Of a stretch of 64,000 bases of DNA, positions 24,801 to 36,900 are shown piece after piece (the first letter of the stretch is position 1; every line of letters begins with the position of its first letter). The translations under genes and the position numbers were made by a program. This DNA comes from Phytoseiulus persimilis. Taxonomy: Eukaryota > Arthropoda > Arachnida > Mesostigmata > Phytoseiidae. The stretch covers positions 1-64,000 of the forward strand of contig JAQZDE010000007.1 in the NCBI GenBank assembly GCA_037576195.1, read 5' to 3'. Under the pieces are notes generated by a model, which saw only the letters and a list, made by a program, of their open reading frames with translations, was not told the DNA's origin and searched no databases.

Positions 24801-25830
24801 TGTATTCCGTTTTCCCATCAGCTTTTGTGCTGTGAGCGTTCGAGCAACTCTTTGGCCACTTTGAAACCACTGTCTGAGCATCTCATTATCCCTCGTTGAA
24901 GCCTAGTTGCGCAGTCAATTGTATCTCTTCGAACGGGAGAAACTGGGGGAAAGCCCGAATAGAGACGAGTCGATACTTGTCAGGTCTGAGGTTGGGGAAT
25001 CGCTGAGATCGCGTCCAGAACCGGACGCTTTCCTGCGCTGCATTCGCGAGCACGTTCGAGTCAGATTCTCCACGTGAACTGGCACCTCAGTGTCAACCTG
25101 GCAGCGAGGTATTTTCTGTAACATTCCCGTGTCTTGAGGGCCATATAGTTTGGAGTACGGAGTCAGACCACGGTGTATGTTGACAAAAGTCTGGACGTTA
25201 CTTGGTCGACGTCAGCGAAAAACTGCAGAGCTCATCGAAGAGCGGATGTTTCGAATCCCTCTGTAGCGGATAGCGTTTCTTCCCACTCTCGTTTTCCGCT
25301 CTGCGTTACTCCGTCCCTTCTCGTCCTTGCGCGATGAGTCTCAGACTCGGTCCCGAGTAATTTATCGTGGATCCGTTCGGAAACGAGTTTTGCATCAGAA
25401 AGAGTGGAATTTACGAAGGGCAATTCACGCCGAGCGAATTGGAAGCAACAGCTTGCGCGATACAACAACTATCGGAGACGCGAAAACTGTGTTTTTATTC
25501 CAGCACTCAGAGTATAAAACAATTATTTCCCTTGTGCTGTCTTCCTCTTTCTCCACGACAGCGCATGTCGCATCGGCATCCTTGAAAGCGCTGTGTTGAC
25601 GGATCTCGGCCAGATATCGGGCGGCAGCACGTTTCTCTGGTTTCCGAACGCTTTTAGGAAGCGTTGCTCGAAAATATTCCTGAGCTCGGAATGCAAGAAA
25701 GCCTATTACATCACTGACGGCTCGATATGAGATACAGCGAGCCCAAGCCTGCGTCAACAACTTCCAACAACAAGATTTTCAGTCGAAAATACCCCCCAAA
25801 CGCCTGAACAATAAAGTTCTCTGGACTCTT
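21824..25830. other. Gene-poor stretch with weak open frames
   Basis: Four kilobases without a recognised gene. Minus-strand frames near 22945-23415 and 25425-25760 have mildly protein-like composition (for example KRAAARYLAEIRQHSAF), but neither shows a motif or a supported exon chain. A GA dinucleotide repeat sits at 24499-24521. A short TCGGGT-poor, AT-rich run occurs near 22740. Nothing else stands out. Confidence 0.3.
24499..24521. repeat. GA microsatellite
   Basis: An uninterrupted run of about eleven GA units. It lies in a gene-poor region and has no visible regulatory context. Confidence 0.9.
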
Positions 25831-26138
25831 TGACTACGGTGGAGTCATCGATGGTTTCATAATCACGAGTATCGACTCCGAGGGCATGTTTCTCGTGATT
25901 GCAATCCATGGAGGTTTTTCGAGTGCACGGCTCGGTTGAGGAAGCTCCAGAGTGAGCCTCAATATTGGAAGCTTATTGAGTGGGGGAAGCACGAGGAGCT
26001 TCTGCTTCATCTGTCCAAGTATTGTAATTGGCTGCTCCTCTGCTCCAGCTATCATCTCGAAACGAAGACACGTTCTCGCCCGCGCGGCTCATATCGATGG
26101 CGAACGAAATAGTACAGGGTATGCATGTCACGCATGCC

Positions 26139-27799
26139 CTACGGCAACGGACGCTGTGTCGGCTTCGTAAGCTCCGAAAGCCGCGTATTGTACTCGCTTG
26201 CTATGTCGATCGCAGTAGCGACCAACGGGAGGACGACCGCCGCCAGACAAAAGTGTATGCTCTCAGCGAGCCTTTGTGCGATGCAATACTGGCGGGAAAT
26301 GCAGTCAATGCACCCTTTTCTCGTTCCATCTCCACGAGTCGTGTATTTTATTCCGCTCCGATTCTACAATTCGCAAAAAAAACTCAGCTTGGTCTACAGC
26401 TCGCCATCCGATAAGTTCTGAGTCATATTTATGCAGTTTCCCCTCACTCGGATTCGGCACCCGTAGAGTGCTCGACTCGGTTCACCATCAGTCTCACTAC
26501 GTTCTTCTCTTCCTCGTGTGGCCAGAACACGAATGACGAAGGTTTCGCGGGGTTGAGCTGTCATTCGAGCCATTCAGAGAGTAATTATTATCTGTGAAAC
26601 GAGCGTGGGCAACTCTCTCGGTTTCTCGCACGTGGTTGATTCCGAAGAGTCCTTCGCTGTCTTGGTAATCTTCTATGTAGATGTACGGTGGAATCGACCG
26701 GGTCTTAAACTCTTGAGGCTCCTGTGACATTCATACAGTATCACAAGCAAAGTCGATAGAAATATCGGGGGAAGCCCGGAGCCTTTTCGCACATTCATAC
26801 TTCGGCACTTTCCGGCCGTTGAGATTTCCAACAAGAGTATATTCCGCAATCGCTCATTCTGAACCAATGAGTACACTCAGGGGAGGTAAATGTAGCACTC
26901 TTCTCAGCGTCGGCTCCTCGATTGGAACCTCCAGTGTCTACACGTCCTCTATGACACTCTTCGGCTGGCTACGAGTGTATTTTCGCCTCCGGGTCGACAC
27001 AGAGAGTCTCTGGTACGATCGTGCCGTTCTTGAAATTATCACTTTGGTATGCTCAGGGCGTGGGTGTTTTTTCCATCCGGACGGATTCGGGAGATTTCGT
27101 ATGAGTATCGAAATCGGTGATGCACAACGTTCATCCTAACATTCGAGATACCTCAACGAGATCAAGTCTCAGCAGAGTCCAAGGTTCTACGATTATCCGG
27201 CTCGGAGCAACGAGTCAGACTTCTCGAAGCTCTCCGGAAACCAGAGAATAACAATCCACAAGATGAAACTCATCGCTGACCCCTCAGCGTGATTGATTTT
27301 TCGTGATTACTGGCTTCATACGTATGTGAGCATGTCGGGAAGGAGACAAGGCAGTTCTTTGCCGCCTACGGGAACTCTTGCAGCCGAAAAGTCTCTGAAC
27401 CTAAATGTCATGTACCGGGGAATGGAACCCTTCAGAAAGAAAGCAATGCGATGGATGCTGGGGATGCGCGTTTCTCTGGTACTCGTTCTTGCTTTCTCGA
27501 AAACCTAATCCGAAATTGATTGAGTGGGTTTTTCTTGATAACCGATCGCTGGGACACGCCCGAAACAGTTGGTTCGGACTCTCATTTTGAGCATCAAGTT
27601 TGGAAAATGCGTCGGTCGAGGCCTTCATCAATTCTATTGTTGCTTGCATTGAGATGACTGCTCCTTTAGGAATGAAGGCCTGTGCTGCCACGACGACGGC
27701 AGGGACAAGACCCTCACTGCACGCGTCGACCGGTTCATACGAAATCTTTGATGGAATCCATGCGATTGCATTGCATCTTCTCACGAGACTACGCAACAT
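26139..27799 (-). CDS. Possible multi-exon membrane protein (chemoreceptor-like), tentative
   Basis: Several minus-strand segments look coding and are bounded by splice-like sites, but I cannot assemble a full model. They are: a frame from ATG 27799 with a hydrophobic stretch (VPAVVVAAQAFIPKG); 27504-27322, a 61-codon phase-0 exon with HRIAFFLKGSIPRYMTF; 26557-26448, encoding PSSFVFWPHEEEKNVVRLM with a GA|GTGAGG donor; and about 26340-26139, encoding AQRLAESIHFCLAAVVLPLV then a hydrophilic tail and a stop. The alternation of basic amphipathic and hydrophobic segments resembles arthropod gustatory-type receptors, but no diagnostic motif (such as the C-terminal TYxxxxxQF) is seen. Gene, pseudogene and chance are all possible; boundaries are uncertain. 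Confidence 0.25.
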
Positions 27800-27955
27800 G
27801 ACTCTCCGTTGTCCGTTACATTACCCGATTGCATAACTCTCTGTGGAATAGAGCGGAAAGGTTACAGGACTTCTTCTGTTCTCCAGATGAGTAACATACG
27901 ATCGTAGCGTCGTCTCCCGACGAGGAGATCGTGACGCAGAGGGCATCCAGGCACC

Positions 27956-30900
27956 ATGTCAATGACAACCACACTGAAGAAGATCTCGGCGTCCACTACG
28001 GGTCGTCGTAGTGGTTCGTATCATGCGGCAAATCAGGACGCAAACTTTCCGGTTGAGAAGAGAACAATCACGGTCGCGGTGATCGGTCTGTCCGGCACTG
28101 AAAAGGTCTGTCAATCGATCTCCGTTCCTGCATAATTTTCCAAGCAAGAGCGAAGAGAATTCCTCAATGATCTCCTATCGGAGAGCGCTCAGATCAAAGC
28201 TGTGATACTGACTCCCAATTCTGTTTCAGGAGAAAGGTTGCATGGGCTCGGGGAAATCGTGCCTCTGCAACCGGTTTGTGCGCCCTGGAGAAGATGACTA
28301 CTATACGGATCACATTTCGGTTTTATCTCAAACGGATTTCGGGGGACGCGTGGTCAACAATGACCACTTCCTCTACTGGGGACACGTCACTAAAGGAACC
28401 TCGGCCGACATATTCTCTGGTGAGTCGGAACTTGTCGCCGTCGAGCCTCCGAGCGCCCTACCTCCTCTTCGCTGCTTCCGCCAGATCGAGGCTCCTTCAG
28501 AAGTCTTTTCAACGATTCCGTGTGAATTCTTCATTAGGAATCTGCTCAAACTGTTTTCCTCTCTTCTCAGAAATGAATCAGGAATTGGGTATGAACACGA
28601 TGTCGGGCCCGGGAGTTCTCGGGAGTGGCGTCCCGCCTCTTCCCCCCGGAGTAGCAGGGGTTCAGACCACGTTCCATATTGTGGAGCAGACCGAGTTCAT
28701 CGACGATTCCTCTTTCCAACCCTTCAAAAGTGGTAAAACTGACCCCTACGTGAAACGATGCGCTGCCTCACGGCTGACATCTGCGGAGAAGCTCATGTAT
28801 ATTTGTAAAAACCAGTTGGGTAAGTGCCTCCATCGTGCCGCTGAGGATTCCATCAGGAAGTCCGCAAAATACTGAAAAAATTCAACGGTTCTCGTCATCT
28901 TGTCATCAGGTATTGAAAAGGAGTACGAACAAAAACTGATGCCTGACGGACGACTCAATGTTGACGGATTCGTTTGTATTTTCGACGTATCCGATGTACC
29001 CGGACGAACGAACGAACGTGTCGTGGAGTATACGGCAGCCTGTTTAGGTCAGGTGCTCAAAGCCAAAAAGCCTGTCGTCATGGTCGCCACGAAATGCGAC
29101 GAAGCCGACGATTCCATGCAGAGGTTAGTTGAGTACTGTTCCATCGTTACGGCGGCACGCAGATGCAGAGTTCATGGTGTCAGAACTCTCGACTCCAAAG
29201 GACTGCCGGGAAACATCACCTCATGTTCGAATCGTTTCAGAGAGTTGGACCGTCTTCTGTCCCGCAAGGAATTCAAGTCAGCTAATATTCCCCTGATCGA
29301 GACCTCAGCGCATAATGCAGTGAACGTCGACACAGCTTTCATGGTTCTGGCACATCTTATCGATAAAGCCAGACCGGGAAAACTAAAGATCATGTCGTAT
29401 CAAGAAGCCTTAAAATGTCGGCAGGAGCTATGTGACTTCGCTTCGGAAGCCTACGGTGCTCTAGTTCGCGCCCAGGTGAACGACTACAGGACGCTGTGGG
29501 TGACCGCCTCGAAGCGCTTGCAGAACTGCACCGAGTACAAGCGATACGTTGAAATATTTGGCAAGGACAAGGCGAAGAGGACTTTCATCCAGCACACAAA
29601 ACTGCTCAAGGAGCAATTCATCGACAGCAGAGTACAGGCGCATCTCAGGGTGTTACCCGACATACTCCTCGACCTCTTGCCTGATCTAGACGCCATAAAG
29701 CACACTGATTGGAATCTAGTGAAGGAACAGCTTCGCAATCACCCAGACTTTGATCAGTACTTCATCGACCGGCCGGAAGAGTCTTGGGAGGAGTTGATCC
29801 TCGGTGATGACCAAAACGAAGACGGCCTATGCGATGAAGATCGCGTTCCATTTCAACTACTAGACACAGAGGACGCGGAGCAATGCTACATGCAGCACCG
29901 GCAGTCTCTCGAGAACGAAGACAAGCGCAACGATCAGCGCAAAGCGTTCAAGAAACTCCTAGAGGAAACCGGTTTCGTCACCCCCGGAAAAGCTCTTACG
30001 GAAGTACGCGTGCTGTTCATGGGCCGCGACTGCTACGAACATCTTGGCGAGAAGGACGTTCAGGATATTTACGACGAGCATCAACTAGAAATCACGGAAC
30101 GCGCCAAGAAACATTTCCAGGAACTATTGCTAGAACGAGCCGAACTGTTTTACGACTTTGCCAACATCGGACCCGGTTCAGTCATTACGCAGGAGGACAT
30201 TCAGCGCATCACAGAGTGCATTCAGGAAGATATCAGATACAAGACATTAGAACGGCTGGACCAGGAGCGGATGCTGATTCTATTGCGCCATTTGGGCTTT
30301 GTGCATGGCCCCGTTCGGGAAACCTGCCCCGCAGGACCTGGTGGCCAGTGCATGGACCAACTGGTGGGTCGTGCTCTTCAGAGGGCTCCCAGACCTCAAT
30401 CATGGGCTCGAAGTTCCACTTGGATGCTGAACCACACCGAGAACGGCGAGCAGCAGCTGAATGTCGTGTTCCTAGCCGCCAAACCGCTGTTACAGAGCTT
30501 TAGCCATTTCTTCAAGGTAAGTGCATGTCCATCGGTTTATCTCGCATGGCACCGAGGGAAGATTTCCGCTCATCTTCGTCAAGCTGAACGTCAAGAGCTT
30601 TCGGTTCAATCTGATCGCCTTTGCCGTTAAGAGAACAGAGGAGCAAGTACGAGATCTATTTCCAACGCTCCCCTCAGCCGAGGGTGAGCGGTCATTTATT
30701 AGGTATAACCGAGATGAGGGATCGAAGGTATGTGCGGTGTGTCGCCGCGCGTTCAGCAGTTTCGCTCCTCTTGTGGCTTTTTGGCACCGATGGCATCCGG
30801 GTTGGCGATAGGATCCAAGTCGGCGAACAGTCCGAGCCAGGCCGACGTATCCTGCTTGTCCGATGATTTCGTTTTTCCGGCTTTGTCCTGGAAAGATCAA

Positions 30901-33900
30901 AAATCACGATGAGGAGCTGTCGAGAACAAGCTATTTCTGGCGGGAATTAGCCATCTGCCGATATGCGAATCTGAGTCCGCAACACCTTCCCAGCCTCACA
31001 TACCTGGAACATGGAGAACACATTCGGAGAACTGGGAGTCGGAGTCAGTGTTGGCTTAGAAGCTTCCTCGATTCCACCGAAGGAATTCAAACTGCTCAGC
31101 TGTTGATTAAGTAGTTCAGAAGGCAGAATTATTTTCTCTTCTTTCGAGCTCATAGCGGTTCCTCCTCTGTCGCCGTTTCCGAACTCGTCCAGGAGGTTGA
31201 TATCTTGAAAAGCTCCTCCGAGCAGATCCGGTTCTCCCGTTAACTCTGCGAGCTTGTTCGACTCTGCATTCATCTGGCTGCCGAAAGTGTTCTCCCATTC
31301 TTTGGCAAAGCTCCCTGAAAGCGTTTGCGAATCTAGAAGTGAGGAGAGTTCTCTTGGGATCACGAAAGCTTGTTTGCATCAGTTTCGTTCGCGTGCTTAC
31401 CGAGCGGAGCATTATGAGAACTTGTGGGACTGAACAGGTCGTCGAGCATGGAATCGAAGTCGACCTGCAATTTCTCGCTGTCTGTGCCCAAGGACAACAG
31501 GGGCTCGTCATCATCCAAGAAGCAAGATGGTTTCTCCTTCACTGGCTCCGCTCGATCCTCAACTAACGATTCCTGTCCCGTGATATCTCCGGCTTTCGCC
31601 GCCGAGTGCTCCGGAGAGTCCTTGAAGTCGGGTTTGTAGAACATGGCGCGGTCCTTGTCCCCCTCGGCCAAAGCCTGAAACGATTCGAATCTCAGAACGG
31701 TATCGCTCAGAGCTGAAAATCGATCTCGGGTGGAGTTCTGAAAGAACGGGACGACAGACGGTGGAAATGAGAACGAACCTTCTTGGATGGCGAATCGGGC
31801 TCCGTCATATTGCCGGCTTCATTTGCCAGCTTCCTACTTGGCTCGGCGAGCTCCTTGACGACAGTGAACTCGTAGTGCTGATAACCTTTGAAGCTATCGG
31901 ACACATCCGCCAGTGCCTGAGCGGTTTTTTCCCAAAAAGCCAAAAGAGCTTGCTGATAGGCTGCCAGCGCATGTGAAAACATATTGCATCTAGATGCGGA
32001 CAAGAGGTCAACTTTCTGCAAAGTATCGACTTTGAGTTTCTCAAAACTCATCTTCGTCTTTTTCACGTGACCCTGGACTTTTCTGTACTTCTCTAGCTGT
32101 CGGTAGGTGTCGGGATCCAGTTTCTCGGAAACCTCCTTCATCCACAGAAGGGCGCCTCGATAGTCTGTTCGTGATTTTTCCATTTTGTTCACCGTTTCTT
32201 CTGTGTCGGCTATGGCTCGATTAAGATAGGTCTCTACTTCTTGGTAAAGCCGTACCAGAGGATTTCGAAGGGTGAGTCTCTGCTGGGCCGTGAAGGCGAG
32301 AGATTTCCCGGTGGCTGTCATCATTTTGCCAGCTCTGGTCTTGTCTTGCTTTCCACACTCTTTGAGAAACCTACCCATGGCGTTTTCCTCCTGGCTCAGG
32401 ATCGACAAGCGGTCCTGATAATTCTCGAGAATTCTCTCCAGCGCTACGCATGAGTGGTAGATAGCAGCGAACAATTCGAGTTTTGCGTCTAACTCTGCAT
32501 CGGATGCTATCAAACTATCGTCTTCCTTGCGTCCTAGCTTCTTGATCAGGATCTGTTTCGTCGACCAGTATTTCTTCTGGAGCCGAGACACAGAGTCCTG
32601 CATATCCCTTCCGTAATAGGTGAAGCCACTGTCCATCGCTCAGCGATTCCGTCACGCTTCCCACGATGAGATCGGTTGCCTCCTTCGACCGTGTCCTGTC
32701 TCCCTCCTCCGTCGTTCGTTCCGATTTCACTGTTTGCGATAACTGCTCACTAACAAACAAAGACCGTCTAGTGCTGCATCGAGTTCAGACTTGTGGCGGA
32801 AGCTATCCGCTCAACTGGCCTCTAAGGTGCAGATGCCTGCTGCTACAGCTGTTACAGGCTCTGGTGGCCTGTGGATACGCTCGACAACGGCCTGACTTAC
32901 GGGTGGCCTCTGACTATGGCGGATGGAGGGTGCCATTTTGGAGCGAGAGGGCCTTCGACGAGCACCACCACGACGTCGACGCGAGCGCCAGTCGATGGCG
33001 ACAACTTGCCGCCTGATCCTACCACATTTTCACACATTGTGAAACTCAATTCCTTTTATTGAAACATGCCTCGTGTGCATATTATCCACTACTTTGATCC
33101 GGGAAAGTAGCGATGGTTATTTCCCTCGGAAGGGTGCGAGGTACTTGTTGCTCTGATGCGAGGGAACGGGCCGGAGCCGTGAGGGAATCGGAGTCGAGAA
33201 TAAAAAATTATGAGATATTATTACTTCATGAGGCGAGCGAGAACATTCAAGCCAGGGAAACTTCATCAAGATGTGACAGTCGGCGCTAAACGAAACTGCT
33301 CCCATTTTCTCCAGAATCAATGTTGCAACACCATCGATGAGTCTTCGGGCCGCTGTATACTTGAACTCGAGAAAGAACGAATCGCTCTTGAGCTCCGTCT
33401 TCTCGATGGCGATGTTTCGCTCCCAGAGAATTCCTTCAAGACAGCAGATTTCATCCCACACGGCTGCTTGTGTCTCTACGAAGACTCGAGGTAAGAATTC
33501 GTCAGTTACACGCTGGAACCATCAGACGACGCTGATTATGATCCAGTTATAGCCCTGAACATTTTGTGCAGGTCACGTACAGATTTCGATATTCTGCTTC
33601 TGACTCGGGTGCGGTTCCCGTTTGCAGCTCCTTGGAGTACATTCGCGAATCATTGGAGAAAACTCTGTTGTCGAATCTGGAAGACGACCGACAGCCGTTC
33701 CACGGCTTGCCAATAGTCATGGTGCTATTGTGCCGTGAGGGAGAAGACGAGTCGAAGCTAGAGCACCTCCGGGATGAGGGCAACAGCCGAGCTCGAGCTT
33801 TACAGTGTCCTTTCATTGCCGTAAATTACGTCGAAGATGGCTTCGACCGGTCATCGGTGCTACTCTCGATATCAACACTCATCGAAGGAATCCAACGACG

Positions 33901-36900
33901 TGCTGGACTAATGCAACAACTGTACAGAGGCCTCCCGCCAGGGGACAATGTCACGCCAGACGTGAAAGTGCTGCTCTGCACCCTGTGCGGCGACAAGTAC
34001 GACGTGGAGCAGCTGTTGACTCCTCTACTTTCACACCAGTGTTGCCTCGTAAACAACGTGCCTAACACATTGACCCTAGAAGCCTACATCGGACCTGCTG
34101 GCCCTCGTGGCAAGAGCACCATAATCGTACAGGTTCAAGTGACGAGCTATCACGAGGCGCAACACTACCGAGACGAATTGCTGCATGGGTTTATTCTCGC
34201 CTATTCCTTGGAAAGGAGGGCCTCATTAGCTACGATGACTGCGTTTTCGAAGAATATTTCACACGTTCCGCTTCAAATCGTTGCGTTGTCCTCAAACAAC
34301 ATGTCGACAAACCCCGAAGATCAGGCCGTGAGAGATGCGCTCATGAACGAAGGAGAAGACATCGCCCACACCCTGCAGGCTCACTTCCTGTACACTCTTC
34401 CGCCAGAACGGACCTTGTGCAGTGAGTATGACTGTCGGTGACTGAAGTCGAGTTAGCACAAGTCAGAGGCTCCGCGAGCATCCTCTGTACAGACGCTGCT
34501 CATATGATGCGAACAGTACGCCGCCATTCCGACGTCGTATCGACAGGGAGGCAATAGACAGTGATGAGGATCACGATCATAACAATGTAGCCATATGGGC
34601 CGAAACAGAGCGTCTGAGGGGGCCATATCTGCTCCCGCCTGTGACTTAGTGATCGGACCCGTAGGGGCAACGAGTACATGCTTCGAGGCGGTGCGCCGCG
34701 TTCTTTTCGCATCAAGTTTTTGAGCACAGCAGTCAAACTGGTTTACAGCCTCTCGAAATTCCCAAGATCGAAACGAAATAATGCGCTTCCTAACGCTAGC
34801 ATCTGACACATTACAGCGACGGCTTATTCGCCATTCTTCAAAGACGTTTACCACAGCAAGGGAAGCACTGAACGAGCTTTCAGCCCTCTGTGCGACGGAT
34901 CGTGTGCTGAGGAGCTTTCCGAGTACACGGACGAGGAGGAAGATGACGCGGACGTTGGTGTACCTGTAGGGGATCCCTCGAACATGGCAACCCTACCCCT
35001 CAGAGGGTTCGTGGTTCCACCGCCTCCGCTGCGCCACGAGAGTTATAATCAGATTCCCGTTAGCGGGTAAGTTTTGTGAACGTGCCTGACAGGCATCGGA
35101 TTAGCGTATTAACACAACGACGCCTTTTTGATTTTTCGTTCACCGCTGATTTGCATACGGGGTCATGCATGCGCGTTCCGCGCATCAGATCCCGGTTCTG
35201 TCGAACTATAAGCGTTGATCGAGCGTGATAAATGCAGTCGATTCGTACTCGATTGACGGTACAGAAACGGGAGGAGATCGGACCATGAAGCTGGCATTGC
35301 TTTCGAGGAATTCGAGTAGAGCCTGCCGTCGGGTGGGAAGCAAGCGGGGATGTGAGGTAATAATAAGAACCCAAGCTCAATCGAGATCCCTGGCAGAAAG
35401 AAACTCTCCATCAATCTTCTCTGAGGGAGGAATTCAGCGAAATAGTTTGTCGTTCTGAGGCCATGGACCAGCGTGGTTGCCGGAGCATCTGACAGCGGCG
35501 TGACAACCGGTGACAAGTGGCTGTTAGCTCGACTATTGGATCGGCCTGCTGACTGTTCATGATTCCAGGGACCGGTCGGCGGAACTGTGTGTGAACTTGT
35601 GAACAATTACACTCGGTATTCAGTCGAGCTTCTACAATTGTCGTTTCGAGCGACCGATGCTCTCGCAGTCTGTTACGGTTCCGTTCCCTCTCAATGTCTC
35701 GATTACTCTCTGTCTCCGCGTCTCTCCACGGCACCGAGCTGTCTTTCCACACGTCAGTGACTGAGTGGAGCCAACAGACGGCATCATCGTAGACGGCGGC
35801 AACGTTAGCGAACGCGAATCGTGGTTGTGCTCGTTCACGCAAAAGGAGCGCTAGACCTGAAACTAGACCCCTTATGAGCGCTCCGCTTCGTTTCCTTGTT
35901 TTCTTGCTTCTCCGAACAGTGGATTTTCTCCTGTGAGAGAATGCGGGTAGCATCAGTTCCAAGGTCCAGGCGACAACAAGATGATGTTCGTTTGTGGCTT
36001 GGTTCGGTGCGTTCGTATTATCGACAGAATCTGTATTGTTTGTGCAGTGAATCCGCGCCGTTCCAGTGGGTTTTGAGTTAAGGAATGAAAGGGTTGCGAG
36101 CTCGTAGTGAGTAACCACCTCATGGAGCGATGTTATCGATTCATGTGCTCGTCGTAAATGGCCTTTCGCCGGCATGGGAAGAGTCGACATATGAGCGGAA
36201 TGCTCTCCGAGTCTGAGACGATGAACGGGAAATGCTGGAGGGCGGAACGAGAGAGTAATAACAATCTCGGGTGGATCTGGTCATCCTCGTACCGGGGACA
36301 GTATAGAAAATATTGTGCGGAATCATGGAGAGTTGACGCTCACGGACCGTTCCATTACAGGAATGAGGAGAACAGCGAAGGTCTCTACGAGCAACTACCG
36401 GGAGAGTCGGGTCTCAGCCCTGGATCAGATGATGGAGGTGTCGGACCCGGAGGGGTTTACGCGCCTCTTTACGCGAACGGGAGGGATCCCGACGAGCTCA
36501 AGAGACTGCATCATCCCCTCGTTTCCGATAACGGTCAGTTGTCCTCGAGGATTTCATTTTCCGGCTCGGTCAGCCGTTTGTTTATCCTAGATGTTGTTTT
36601 TAGCGATGAACTCGATTCAATGGAGCTGCGCCGATAGAATATCTTGCCGGGGTTCCGAAAGAATGCCGATCGATTCGTCTCGAGGTTCCACTGCTCATTC
36701 TGATTGACACTGGCCCGTTACAGGCACCGGTAATAACTCTATGGAGAGGCCGAGCCGACCATCTGCGGGAGAGGCACCCTCGTACCCGCCGCCGCTTCCA
36801 CCTGCAAGGAACCTGATGACGACTTTCGCGCAACGAGGCTCCCACGGCCCTGCAATACAAGTTCCCACAGAAAACGCCTATTTGATCTCTCACCAACAGC

